Positions 17,025 through 25,722 of a DNA stretch of 64,000 nt are shown here, in pieces. The notes under the pieces are model-generated. The model did not search any database, was not told where the DNA came from, and was given only the letters and a program-made list of their open reading frames with translations. Both the position numbers and the translations under genes were made by a program. The stretch covers positions 2,170,001-2,234,000 of the forward strand of contig NZ_CP102292.1 in NCBI RefSeq assembly GCF_025152405.1, read 5' to 3'. This stretch comes from [Ruminococcus] lactaris ATCC 29176. Its GTDB lineage: Bacteria; Bacillota; Clostridia; Lachnospirales; Lachnospiraceae. Position 1 is the first letter of the stretch. Every line of letters begins with the position of its first letter.

Positions 17025-17921
17025 TTAATTATTCACCTGATGATGCACAACCAGGCTTTCTCTGTCGATTGCTTTAAAAGAATAGCCAAGATTTTTATAA
17101 TACTCCAGAACGGTCGGCAATGCCTCGATCGTTGTCTCTTTTGTTGCTGCATCATGAAACAGCAGCATTACCTGATGATACTTGTCTGTCTCCGACTGTG
17201 CAATGATTTCCTCTGTCGTAGCTGTTCCTCCATCCCCGCTGCTGACATTCCAGTCATAATACTGATATCCCAGCTCAAGTACTTTCGGCACAAGTACACT
17301 CATGATTCCCTCCATATAATTCCTTGAAACCGTATTGGACGAGCCACCCGGAAAACGGATAAAACACGGGACGAATCCGATCTGCTCCTTTGCGATCTCT
17401 CCCACTTCTTCCAGATCTTTCAGGTACGCTTCTTCTGAAGAATATACGGTCTCATAATCATGACAGAAACTGTGCAGACCGATCGTATGCCCTGCATCAT
17501 ATGCTTTTTTTATCATCGGACGGTACTCCGGTTTCTGCCCCGTAATAAAAAAAGTTGCTTTGGCATCATACTGATCCAGTATATCCAGCACTTTCTGCGT
17601 ATTCTCCGAAGGGCCGTCATCAAATGTCAGATATACAATCTTTTCATCACTCGCTTCCGTTGTCCCCACTGCAACACCCGGCTGCACCGAAAGCTCTTTC
17701 TTCCGCTGCTCCTCTGCTTCTTTTTCTTTCTTCTTTTCTTCTTTTTCTGCCTTTTTCTTTTCTGCCTCTGCCTCTTTTACAGCCTCAGCTTTTCTGGCCT
17801 CCTGTCTTGCTTCTTTCGCATTCAATCCCATGCAGAAAATTGTACCGCAAAGTGCAAAAAATACAAGTCCACATAAAATCCTTCCATACCGGTTCTGACG
17901 ACTTCTTCTGTGTTCTTCCAT
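17025..17921 (-). CDS. Membrane-anchored polysaccharide deacetylase (NodB type)
   Basis: 298 residues. An N-terminal helix (ILCGLVFFALCGTIFCMGL, near 14-32) is followed by a Lys/Glu/Ala-rich coiled-coil spacer to about 77, then the NodB domain: TFDDGPSE with the catalytic base Asp and a metal-binding Asp, HSFCHDY with the metal histidines, RFPGGSSN, and the late LLFHD. Such enzymes remove acetyl groups from peptidoglycan or surface glycans. It precedes the GTPase-nuclease gene by 23 bp and is probably first in that operon. Confidence 0.9.
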   Translation of the reverse strand: MEEHRRSRQNRYGRILCGLVFFALCGTIFCMGLNAKEARQEARKAEAVKEAEAEKKKAEKEEKKKEKEAEEQRKKELSVQPGVAVGTTEASDEKIVYLTFDDGPSENTQKVLDILDQYDAKATFFITGQKPEYRPMIKKAYDAGHTIGLHSFCHDYETVYSSEEAYLKDLEEVGEIAKEQIGFVPCFIRFPGGSSNTVSRNYMEGIMSVLVPKVLELGYQYYDWNVSSGDGGTATTEEIIAQSETDKYHQVMLLFHDAATKETTIEALPTVLEYYKNLGYSFKAIDRESLVVHHQVNN

Positions 17922-17980
17922 CTATTATCTGCTCCTCATTCGTAATAGGGTTTTCCCGGATCATGAATCAATCCATATAG

Positions 17981-18033
17981 AAAAAACATCAGCCGGGGAA
18001 AACTCCTGACTGATGCTTCTTACCCGACTGATG
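17981..18033 (-). terminator. Hairpin with two alternative pairings upstream of the deacetylase
   Basis: On the minus strand GGCTGATG (17987-17994) followed by TTTTTT can pair with CATCAGTC at 18015-18008 or, more stably with 11 bp, with CATCAGTCGGG at 18033-18023. It may simply end the DnaJ transcript, or act as an attenuator in the deacetylase leader, because a TATAAT lies just upstream. Confidence 0.55.
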
Positions 18034-18036
18034 CCT

Positions 18037-18042
18037 ATTATA
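18037..18042 (-). promoter_or_regulatory. Possible -10 element of the deacetylase operon
   Basis: A perfect TATAAT lies on the minus strand at 18042-18037 within an AT-rich stretch. No good -35 is found at 16-18 nt (TTCATC sits 19 nt upstream), so this is a weak call. Confidence 0.3.
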
Positions 18043-18105
18043 AAATACAAATTTTAAAAAAGATGAACGCTTTCATTAAGAATTGTTACATTTCTTTCCT
18101 GCACT

Positions 18106-18852
18106 TTACAGAAATGTTCCGTTGCCTCCACCATAATTACCTCCGCCGCAGCAGAGACCGCTTCCGCCACAGCAAAGATTGCACATCAGATTTGCCACGC
18201 ATAACTTCACGCAATAACTGTTATCAAATGTACCCGGAAATCCATACATCGTCTGTCGTGTCTGATACCAGCTTCCACCGCCTTCCAGCCGCTGCAGCAG
18301 CATCTGATACTGCATATTCTGAGGATCAAGCCGGACAGCCTCCCTGGCATGCTCCAGTGCCGTCACGTTATTGCCCAGTCCCGAATTTGCAGAAGCACTC
18401 AGAAAATACCATAAGGCACTGTGGTTTGCAATTCCGTCAAGGACATTCAGTGCCTCCCTGAAATGTCCGCTTCTGATATAATTGGCTGCCGCCTGCAGAT
18501 GTGCATCTTCCTCGCTCATACCTGCTGTTCTTCCGGAAGTCCCGTTTCCGTAGCCACCGAAATTCCCGTAACCTCCAAAACCGCCAAAGCCGCCAAACGG
18601 ACCATAATCACCGTATCCGCTGCCCTGTGAACCGCCTCCTGCTCCTGACGAAGAGTAGCCTTTTTCCCGCTCATCCATGATCTGCTGATATGCCTGCTGG
18701 ACTTCCTTGAACTTAGCCTCTGCCTCATCTTTATGAGGATTGTTGATATTCGCATCCGGATGATACTGACGGCTCAGTTTTCTGTATGCCTTCTTAATCT
18801 CCTCATCCGATGCACTCTGGTCTACTCCTAAAATCTGATATGGATCTGACAT
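18106..18852 (-). CDS. DnaJ-domain protein with Gly- and Cys-rich regions
   Basis: 248 residues. The J domain spans about 2-65 with an intact HPD ([11 protein letters not shown]), followed by a Gly/Phe-rich linker (about 72-105), helical repeat-like segments ([18 protein letters not shown] ... [13 protein letters not shown], a TPR pair) and a C-terminal Cys/Gly cluster [15 protein letters not shown]. It presumably recruits DnaK through HPD; the client is unknown. The Cys cluster lacks the CxxCxGxG repeats of true DnaJ, so this is not the main DnaJ. Confidence 0.85.
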   Translation of the reverse strand: MSDPYQILGVDQSASDEEIKKAYRKLSRQYHPDANINNPHKDEAEAKFKEVQQAYQQIMDEREKGYSSSGAGGGSQGSGYGDYGPFGGFGGFGGYGNFGGYGNGTSGRTAGMSEEDAHLQAAANYIRSGHFREALNVLDGIANHSALWYFLSASANSGLGNNVTALEHAREAVRLDPQNMQYQMLLQRLEGGGSWYQTRQTMYGFPGTFDNSYCVKLCVANLMCNLCCGGSGLCCGGGNYGGGNGTFL

Positions 18853-18918
18853 CTTTTTCTTAATTTCCTCTCATTCTCTTTTTCCACTGTCCGCTTTCCC
18901 ACATTCTGCCTGCACTTT

Positions 18919-19018
18919 CTCAGCTCTTTTAATGAACTTTGTGCCACATAACAACAGAAGGTAGTGACAAGTAATAACAAATACTTACTCAGCTCTTTTT
19001 CATGAACTTTGTGCCACA
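18919..19018 (-). repeat. Duplicated 3' end of the zinc-ribbon gene
   Basis: The last 31 bp of the gene ending at 18989 (18988-19018) recur almost exactly, without a frame, at 18919-18948, about 70 bp downstream in the gap before the DnaJ gene. The copies differ by one base change and a 1-bp gap. Confidence 0.85.
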
Positions 19019-19405
19019 CTTCGGACAACGGATCTCGATCTTTCCTTTGCCTCTTGGAATCCTGATCTTCTGACTGCATCCCGGGCATTTATAAATATGA
19101 TACTGCTTTCTCTGCCGGAACAGATCTTTCTGCTTTGCAAAAAAGCAACGGATCTTGTACGACTTTGCAAGATATGCCTGATTCTCCGCATAACGCTTTG
19201 ATACATTCTTTGAGAACATCCTGAAATAACAGTAAATGATCAGGAACCATCCGACATAGTAAAAAATTGTCCCAATAAGACTTCCCCTGAAAAACGAAGC
19301 CAGCAATACACTGATCAGACCGATCACCAGCAATGCTTTCGATAACTGATCCACACCGTATCTTCCCTGCATAAACCGCATAAACTTTTCTTTCATGATC
19401 TGCAC
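18989..19405 (-). CDS. Small membrane protein with C-terminal zinc ribbon
   Basis: 138 residues. Two hydrophobic helices (about 23-40 LLVIGLISVLLASFF, and 48-63 IFYYVGWFLIIYCYF) are followed by a basic stretch and a zinc ribbon YKCPGCSQKIRIP...IRCPKCGTKFMKK at 112-136. No family is recognised. It is read together with the downstream DnaJ-like gene; the two share no overlap but are 136 bp apart with no terminator between them. Confidence 0.65.
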   Translation of the reverse strand: MQIMKEKFMRFMQGRYGVDQLSKALLVIGLISVLLASFFRGSLIGTIFYYVGWFLIIYCYFRMFSKNVSKRYAENQAYLAKSYKIRCFFAKQKDLFRQRKQYHIYKCPGCSQKIRIPRGKGKIEIRCPKCGTKFMKKS

Positions 19406-19477
19406 TTCCTGTCTTAAATTAATATGGACTTTATTCTGCTCCGTTTTTCAATCAAAGTCAATTAAATAAATCTAAAA

Positions 19478-20374
19478 TTATTCCTGATTCAGAACATTTT
19501 TGCATACTTCGTCTGAAATCTGATAGACGATCTTCGATCCATCCAGCATCACATAACGGTTTCCGTTTCCATCTTCACTGCCGATATACATTTTCATCGT
19601 CTTTTCATCCTCATTCTTTGTATAAGTAGCCTCAACCGTGATCCGACTGGCTTCATCCAGTCCATAGCCTGCCAGGTCTGCATCTTCCACAGAATAATCA
19701 GCAACCGTTGTCAGTGACACCGCACCCAGTCCGCCTGCAACCGCAGCGATCTCTTCTTCCTGATCTTCATTTTCTGAATCATAGGTCGTAGTCGTTCCAT
19801 TTTCCGTGATTACTTCTTTTTTCAAATTGCCGCTTCCGATGCTCGGATATTCATCCAGTTGTGCAAAATCAGACAACTCCGTCTTGAAATCATCCAGCAC
19901 GCTGGATGCGACCGTATAGACTGTACCGGTATCGCCCACCGTTACATAATAATCTGTTCCGGTAGAATCTCCAAAGCTGACCGTTGTTACTGTTCCGTCT
20001 TCTTCCGTGATCTCAATGGAATAATTCGGGTCATCCAGTCCATATGCGTCCAGGCTGTCTCCGTCTTCCAGTTTCCGGTCCGCGGTGATCTGGGCAGCCG
20101 CCTTTACGATCGCCTCCGGCTTACTCTGCTTCAACGGGAAATCCTTATCTTCTGAATAATACCAGGTATCTCCTTCTTTTTCAAAAGACATTTCACCTGC
20201 TGCCACCTGATACTTGATCGCAGTGATCGTTGACTCATCCAGATCCGTCACTTTGACCGTTTCTTTTTCCTCTTTTTTATCCTGCTTTTTATTCCAGGAG
20301 CTTAGTCCAAAATAAACAATCAGAAGGATGACCAGCACTCCTGTTAAAATCAATGGTCCTTTTTTCTTTTTCAT
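19478..20374 (-). CDS. DUF4340 protein, exported part of a Gld-like ABC system
   Basis: 298 residues. One N-terminal membrane anchor (LILTGVLVILLIVYFGL) is followed by an extracytoplasmic beta-rich body built of two similar halves: the pattern LDAYGLDDPNYSIEITEEDG...VSFGDS recurs as LAGYGLDEASRITVEATY...MYIGSEDG. This layout is typical of DUF4340. It is the last gene of the ABC/GldG operon, 9 bp after the GldG-like gene, so it likely works with that complex at the outer face of the membrane. Confidence 0.8.
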   Translation of the reverse strand: MKKKKGPLILTGVLVILLIVYFGLSSWNKKQDKKEEKETVKVTDLDESTITAIKYQVAAGEMSFEKEGDTWYYSEDKDFPLKQSKPEAIVKAAAQITADRKLEDGDSLDAYGLDDPNYSIEITEEDGTVTTVSFGDSTGTDYYVTVGDTGTVYTVASSVLDDFKTELSDFAQLDEYPSIGSGNLKKEVITENGTTTTYDSENEDQEEEIAAVAGGLGAVSLTTVADYSVEDADLAGYGLDEASRITVEATYTKNEDEKTMKMYIGSEDGNGNRYVMLDGSKIVYQISDEVCKNVLNQE

Positions 20375-20383
20375 ACTGACACC

Positions 20384-21814
20384 TCAGGCCTTTCTTCTTC
20401 TGAACCATACGACAAAACCACCGATCAGAACCACTGCCGGAATACCAAATACAACGAGAATGCTGAATCCACCTGCATGCTGAACAGTATTGTACTCTGT
20501 TGTAAGGCTCTTTGCCTCAATAGAAAGATTGGTCACACCGTCAAAGTTTGCTGTCACTGCATTCATAAATACCTGCGTATTTTCAAGCTGTGAAAATGCA
20601 TCCGTGATCTGCTGATCGATCAGGCTGCCTGCAGAGATAACCGTCAGTCTGCTCTCTTTGCTCTCAGTACTGTCGGAACTGATCGTTTCAGTTGCAACCA
20701 CTCCCAGGTCATACGTTCCCTGCTTCTGATCTTCTTCTGTCACTGCATATGCCTGCTCAGAAGTTGTCATAAAGGCACTCGTTGTGATCGTATCTCTTGC
20801 CGGATCCGTTGTCGTCAGTCCGCGGGAATTCATCAGAAGTACCATCTGAGAACTGATTCCGTCTGCCATATCACCGGATAAATTCAGTACCGGGAAAATA
20901 TAATACGGCTGATTCTGATAACATCTCTGTGGATCTGCGATATAACCATCTGCCCCCTCAATTCCATAATCTTTCAAAAGTCCTGCAAGTTTCGGTAAAG
21001 AATCAAGTCCTGTATCTCCCAACAGACACATCACCTTGCCGCCTTCTCCAAGATATCCGCTCAGAAGGCTGACCTCATCATCAGAAAGATCATTCGTCGG
21101 GCCATCCATCAACAGAAGATCACAGTCATCCGGTATAGAATCTTTCATCAGAAGATTCAGTTCCTCGGTTGTATAATTATTCTTTGTCATCAGATCCGTG
21201 ATCGTTGTAGAAAGGGAGTCCTCTCCATGTCCTGTTACAGTATAGATCTTCTTCTGGACATCACTGGTCACATAGTTTACCGCACTGCTGAGCTGTCCCT
21301 CACCATCAAAGGAGGTATAACTCGATGAACCTGAATAGTAATAAGAAGAAGAATCTGATACCAGGATCTTATCAAAAGAAATGGTTGTCGACTTTCCTGT
21401 TGCCTCGCAGGATACATAGATCGTATTCTGTGAAGTATTGTATTCTGTCAAAGCTGACGGATGCAGAACCGGGTCGATCCATTCCACCTTGATCTTATCC
21501 GACAGTGCCGCATATTTACTGATAAATGTTGTGATCCTGTCATCTGTCTCATCTTTGACTGCCAGTACTTTCATATCAATCTTATCATCCAGACCTTTCA
21601 GCAGATCTTTCGATGTATCGGAAATGTCATAAATCTTTGTACTGCTGACATCAATATTTCTGTATGCTTCCGGAATCTGACCGACGACCAGATTCAATAC
21701 GATAATGACTGCTACAACCAGCACCGTCATTCCTACACTGTAGGAACCATGCTTTGTTCCGGAAGTATGGAACATTCTTTTTAAGTTTCCTTTTTTACTT
21801 TTTAATTTCTCCAT
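20384..21814 (-). CDS. GldG-like auxiliary subunit of ABC-2 system
   Basis: 476 residues. An N-terminal cytoplasmic tail and helix (VGMTVLVVAVIIVLNLVVGQ) is followed by a long extracytoplasmic domain with the GldG/DUF7088 features (YDISDTSKDLLKGLDDKIDM, TGHGEDSL, LLMDGPTNDLSDDE) and a C-terminal helix ending FRRRKA. In Bacteroidetes GldG belongs to the gliding apparatus; in Firmicutes the same four-gene set has no settled role. It sits 12 bp after the permease gene. Confidence 0.82.
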   Translation of the reverse strand: MEKLKSKKGNLKRMFHTSGTKHGSYSVGMTVLVVAVIIVLNLVVGQIPEAYRNIDVSSTKIYDISDTSKDLLKGLDDKIDMKVLAVKDETDDRITTFISKYAALSDKIKVEWIDPVLHPSALTEYNTSQNTIYVSCEATGKSTTISFDKILVSDSSSYYYSGSSSYTSFDGEGQLSSAVNYVTSDVQKKIYTVTGHGEDSLSTTITDLMTKNNYTTEELNLLMKDSIPDDCDLLLMDGPTNDLSDDEVSLLSGYLGEGGKVMCLLGDTGLDSLPKLAGLLKDYGIEGADGYIADPQRCYQNQPYYIFPVLNLSGDMADGISSQMVLLMNSRGLTTTDPARDTITTSAFMTTSEQAYAVTEEDQKQGTYDLGVVATETISSDSTESKESRLTVISAGSLIDQQITDAFSQLENTQVFMNAVTANFDGVTNLSIEAKSLTTEYNTVQHAGGFSILVVFGIPAVVLIGGFVVWFRRRKA

Positions 21815-21826
21815 GATCCAAACCTC

Positions 21827-22693
21827 CTAACTCCAACGTCTTTTCTGAATCGACTGCACTGTAAGAAATACAAAGACTGCGATCAGTGACAGATAAAGTG
21901 CGATTCCCGTCACGTCTACAATACTGTTGGATGTGATATCTGTAAATACATCCGACAGTGCCAGTCTTCCAAACATTTTGGAGAGAAGATTCTCAAATAA
22001 AGAAGATTTTACAAAATAAGCAATGACTGCCGCAGCAACTCCGATCACTTCCAGCCCTCCTGCAAGCATCAGGTTCGATGTCATATGGAAAATATAGAAA
22101 GCAACGATCGTAAGCACGATCAGAACTCCCACCAGCCCACTGACAGCCGAACTCGGAAGCAGTGTCAGGATTCCGTTCCATAAATACAGGATCAAAAGGA
22201 TACCAAATGTACTGATAAATGCAATAATCTGACTTTCTGTCAGCGAAGACAGGAACATTCCGATCGCTGCAAATACGCATCCAAGCAGGAAAAATACCAG
22301 AATAGAAATATAGTCCACTCCAAGGTATGCTGTTCCCTGGGATTTGATGATCAGCGGATAAATGCAGAAGATCACACTCGGGATTCCGATCACTGTGATC
22401 ATTGCAAGATACTTTCCAAGAACTACTTTCCACAGACTCACCGGTGCGGTCAGCAGAAGCTGATCCGTCTTATTTTTCCTTTCTTCTGAAAAGCTTCGCA
22501 TCGTGATCAGCGGAATCCCGACAATAAATACGATCAGAGATCCTGCCAGCGAATAGGAAAAATACGGATATCCCGCAGACAGATTATATGCAACAAAATA
22601 AATGCCCGTAAATACCAGAAGGAATGCCACAAATACACATCCCACCATAGACTGGAAATAGGACTTCAATTCTCTTTTATAAATCGCCAGCAT
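21827..22693 (-). CDS. ABC-2 type permease (GldF-like)
   Basis: 288 residues with six to seven membrane helices and the ABC-2 motif MRSFSEERKNKTDQLLLTAPV at the end of the first loop, typical of GldF/NosY permeases. Its start lies 17 bp inside the ATPase gene, and the GldG-like gene follows. It forms the membrane channel of the export system with the ATPase at 22677-23690. Confidence 0.88.
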   Translation of the reverse strand: MLAIYKRELKSYFQSMVGCVFVAFLLVFTGIYFVAYNLSAGYPYFSYSLAGSLIVFIVGIPLITMRSFSEERKNKTDQLLLTAPVSLWKVVLGKYLAMITVIGIPSVIFCIYPLIIKSQGTAYLGVDYISILVFFLLGCVFAAIGMFLSSLTESQIIAFISTFGILLILYLWNGILTLLPSSAVSGLVGVLIVLTIVAFYIFHMTSNLMLAGGLEVIGVAAAVIAYFVKSSLFENLLSKMFGRLALSDVFTDITSNSIVDVTGIALYLSLIAVFVFLTVQSIQKRRWS

Positions 22694-23690
22694 TGCTTAC
22701 TTCCCCCTTTTCTGCCTCTTTTGCCTTTCTGGCAAATTCTTCTGCAGCCTTGTCGCTCTGGGTCAGCTCCATAAATACATCCTCCAGGCTGACCTGAACC
22801 GGATTCAGCTTCAGCAGCGGCATCTTCTTTTCTGCAAATGTCGTAAAGAGTTCTTCCCGGATATCCTGTCCTCTCTTCTCCCGGATCTGTCCGCTTGTTA
22901 TGCCACTGGCATCTATCTTCAACGAAACTTTTTCGATTCCAGGTACATTTTTCAGCACTTCTTTTACTTTGGAAGCTTCTGTCCTGGTCTCAATCTCGAT
23001 CAGCCCGGACTCACCCAGGTAACGTTCCAGATTCTCCGGTGTATCACTGGCAACCAGCTTTCCTTTGGAAATGATCATGATATAGTCACACACTTCTCTT
23101 ACTTCTGCCAGAATATGAGAACTTAAGATAACTGTATGCTTCTTCGCCAGTTTACGGATCAGTTCACGGATCTCAATGATCTGCTTCGGGTCAAGACCTA
23201 CACTTGGCTCATCCAGAATAATGATCTCCGGGAATCCCAGCACAGCCTGTGCCAGTCCGACCCTCTGCCGGTATCCTTTGGACAGATTCTTGATCAGACG
23301 CTTTTCCACATCTTTGATCTTTACAAGCTTTTCCACATCCTCAATAGACTCAGCTCTCTTCTCCTTCGGAATTTTCTTCAGTTCTGCGGCAAATTCCATA
23401 TATTCCCTGACCGTCATATCCATATACAGCGGTGGAAGCTCCGGCAGATATCCGATCTGCTTTTTCGCCTCCTCTGGCTCTTTTAAAATATCATGCCCGT
23501 TGATCAGCACCTCCCCTTCTGTAGCTCCGAGATATCCCGTCATGATATTCATGGTCGTAGACTTTCCGGCTCCGTTAGGACCTAAAAAGCCGTAGATATG
23601 CCCTTCTTCAATGGTAAAATTCAGGTGATCTACAGCTAAATGATTTCCGTACTTTTTCACCAGATTCTTTACTTCTATCAAAGTCTCCAT
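22677..23690 (-). CDS. ABC-2 system ATP-binding protein (GldA-like)
   Basis: About 337 residues. Walker A GPNGAGKSTT, Q-loop GYLPELPPLY, signature LSKGYRQRVGLAQAVLG, Walker B IIILDEPSVGLD and switch SSHIL are intact, and a C-terminal regulatory tail follows the core as in NatA/CcmA-type ATPases. The ATG at 23690 touches the AGGAGG directly, whereas a TTG at 23681 is 8 nt from it and gives the same domain minus three residues; that TTG may be the real start. Confidence 0.92.
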   Translation of the reverse strand: METLIEVKNLVKKYGNHLAVDHLNFTIEEGHIYGFLGPNGAGKSTTMNIMTGYLGATEGEVLINGHDILKEPEEAKKQIGYLPELPPLYMDMTVREYMEFAAELKKIPKEKRAESIEDVEKLVKIKDVEKRLIKNLSKGYRQRVGLAQAVLGFPEIIILDEPSVGLDPKQIIEIRELIRKLAKKHTVILSSHILAEVREVCDYIMIISKGKLVASDTPENLERYLGESGLIEIETRTEASKVKEVLKNVPGIEKVSLKIDASGITSGQIREKRGQDIREELFTTFAEKKMPLLKLNPVQVSLEDVFMELTQSDKAAEEFARKAKEAEKGEVSNAGDL

Positions 23691-23760
23691 CCTCCTATTT
23701 CTCTCCGCATAATACAGAGTTTCTTTTTTACCTGTCAACGTTATCAGAAGTTTGTGAATC

Positions 23761-23836
23761 TTTTGTGTATCAAATGTGACGGAAGTTTGCTCTGTTCATT
23801 TTTGTATCAAACGTAACGAAAGTCTGCTCTATTTCA
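23761..23836. repeat. Two-copy 38-bp degenerate tandem repeat at the thioesterase 3' end
   Basis: 23761-23798 and 23799-23836 align along their length with differences that are mainly transitions. The second copy contains the last codons and the stop of the thioesterase gene; the first lies just beyond it. Confidence 0.75.
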
Positions 23837-24530
23837 ATTCTACAACTGCGTAGGGGCTTCCATCCTCCGCACACAGTTCAATAACCGTCCGGTCTTCCTC
23901 CCTGCTCCTTTTCGGATAAATGACATCTCCCAGGACTGCCGATTTCTTATACTCCACACGGATCTGTCTGAACTGGCGGTCAGCCGGAAGAAATTCCAGT
24001 GCCATCTGCACATACTGGCAGTTATTTACATGTTCATTCGTATCAATATGATAACGACGTACCGGGAATGCCTCCAGTGCCTCGGTCTCTTCCGGCAGGG
24101 AGATTTTTCTTCCCTTATAAGGCATATCCAGTGCCTCACCCATGCCGTATGGCTTTATGTCTTTTTCCTCCGGTCTTACCGGCCGCCCGGTCTCTGTATC
24201 AAGAAATACCCATACAGAATAAGCCTTTGCGATCATGTTCCCGCTTTCATCTTTTATGTAAAAATTACGATTTCCGAATAATCCCTTAAATTCTGTCGGA
24301 AATGTTCCGATCGTGATCCTTTCTCCCAACGCAGGATACCGTTCTGCGATCACCTGCCAGTAGGACAGGATCCAGGCACGCTTTTCTGCCTTCAGTACCT
24401 CCGTTCCAAGTCCCACATCTTCTGACTGGAACGTGCTGCAATCCTGAAAATAATTGATCAGTGCAGGAAGGGTCAGTGTTCCATGATGATCGATCTCACT
24501 GTAACGTACTCTGCTGTTAAATTCATACAT
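23829..24530 (-). CDS. Acyl-ACP thioesterase
   Basis: 233 residues of the bacterial FatA/FatB type with two hot-dog halves: RYSEIDHHGTLTLPALINYFQD at the N-terminus and RRYHIDTNEHVNNCQYVQMAL at about 155-175, the latter holding the Asn/His of the active site. It releases fatty acids from acyl carrier protein. No neighbour is a fatty acid gene; it lies 5 bp before a CDF transporter gene on the same strand. Confidence 0.9.
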   Translation of the reverse strand: MYEFNSRVRYSEIDHHGTLTLPALINYFQDCSTFQSEDVGLGTEVLKAEKRAWILSYWQVIAERYPALGERITIGTFPTEFKGLFGNRNFYIKDESGNMIAKAYSVWVFLDTETGRPVRPEEKDIKPYGMGEALDMPYKGRKISLPEETEALEAFPVRRYHIDTNEHVNNCQYVQMALEFLPADRQFRQIRVEYKKSAVLGDVIYPKRSREEDRTVIELCAEDGSPYAVVELK

Positions 24531-24535
24531 TTTAT

Positions 24536-25720
24536 TTATCCTCCGTTTTTTGCTACATAATCATAATCTACCGTAATCACACTCTCGTATCTGGAATCCA
24601 CTCCCTTTAACCGCTCCATCAACTGTAACGGAAGGTCGTTGCGTCTTTTTTCATCATATTCGATCGGGATCACCATATCGAAAATCAGATTGATCCTCTC
24701 CGCTCCCCACACGACACGAAAATCGTGGATGCTGCATGCCGGATCCAGCTCTTTCAGAAGATGCTCTGTCTTCTTCCTGATACGGATCACCTTTTCATCT
24801 TTCATTTCCACCGGATCCATATGGATCACCAGCATCATCCCAAGTTCTTTTGCCGCATCCCGTTCGACACGGTCTATGATCTCATGCGACTTTTCAAACT
24901 CCTGGTCGTTGGGAACTTCTGCGTGGATGGATGCCATGCTTCTGCCCGGTCCGTAATTATGCACGATCAGATCATGAACTCCCTCGATCCCATCGTAGCT
25001 CTCTACAAATTTTTTAATCTTCTCATAAACCTCCGGACTGACCGGTTCACCAATCAGAGTATTCAATGTATCTTTTGCAATCCCGAAACCGGCCCACATC
25101 ACAACCAGTGCCACGCCAAGACCGACAAAACCATCCATATTGATCCCTGTTGCCGCAAAAAAGAGAATCGAAAAAATTGTCGCTGAAGTCGTGATCACGT
25201 CTCCCATAGAATCAGCAAAGACCGCCTTCATCACCTGAGAATCAATCCTCTCTCCCAGCTTTTTGTTGAACAGTCCCAGCCACAGTTTCACTGCGATCGA
25301 AAGGCATAAAATCAACACCGAGACCGGAAGAAATTTCAACCGCTCCGGATGAAGGATCTTTCCCACCGAATCCTTCAGAAAGGTAAATCCAACCTCCAGC
25401 ACCAGAAAAGAAACAATCAGTGCTGCTATGTACTCGATCCGCCCATGCCCGAACGGATGATCTTTGTCCGCCGGCTTTCCTGCCATACGGACTCCCACAA
25501 AACTGATCACCGATGAGCCTGCATCGGACAGGTTATTAAAAGCATCTGCCGTAACAGATACACTGTTCAGTACCAGTCCGACAATCAATTTTGTCAGAAA
25601 TAATATTACATTACAAAAGATGCCCACAATGCCGGACAGCATACCATATGCCGTCCGCACGGACACCTTTTCCACCTCCTCATAATCTTTTACAAAATGC
25701 CTGATAAGAAATTCTGTCAT
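24536..25720 (-). CDS. Cation diffusion facilitator family transporter
   Basis: 394 residues. Six membrane helices in the first 215 residues carry the metal sites SVTADAFNNLSDAGSS in helix 2 and the VFADSMGDVI segment in helix 5, with DHPFGHGRIEY after helix 2. The cytoplasmic C-terminal domain (about 216-300) has the HNYGPGRSMASIHAEV segment, and about 90 further residues extend it. Metal specificity (Zn, Mn, Fe) cannot be read with confidence. It follows spoIIR closely (2 bp). Confidence 0.92.
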   Translation of the reverse strand: MTEFLIRHFVKDYEEVEKVSVRTAYGMLSGIVGIFCNVILFLTKLIVGLVLNSVSVTADAFNNLSDAGSSVISFVGVRMAGKPADKDHPFGHGRIEYIAALIVSFLVLEVGFTFLKDSVGKILHPERLKFLPVSVLILCLSIAVKLWLGLFNKKLGERIDSQVMKAVFADSMGDVITTSATIFSILFFAATGINMDGFVGLGVALVVMWAGFGIAKDTLNTLIGEPVSPEVYEKIKKFVESYDGIEGVHDLIVHNYGPGRSMASIHAEVPNDQEFEKSHEIIDRVERDAAKELGMMLVIHMDPVEMKDEKVIRIRKKTEHLLKELDPACSIHDFRVVWGAERINLIFDMVIPIEYDEKRRNDLPLQLMERLKGVDSRYESVITVDYDYVAKNGG

Positions 25721-25722
25721 AT

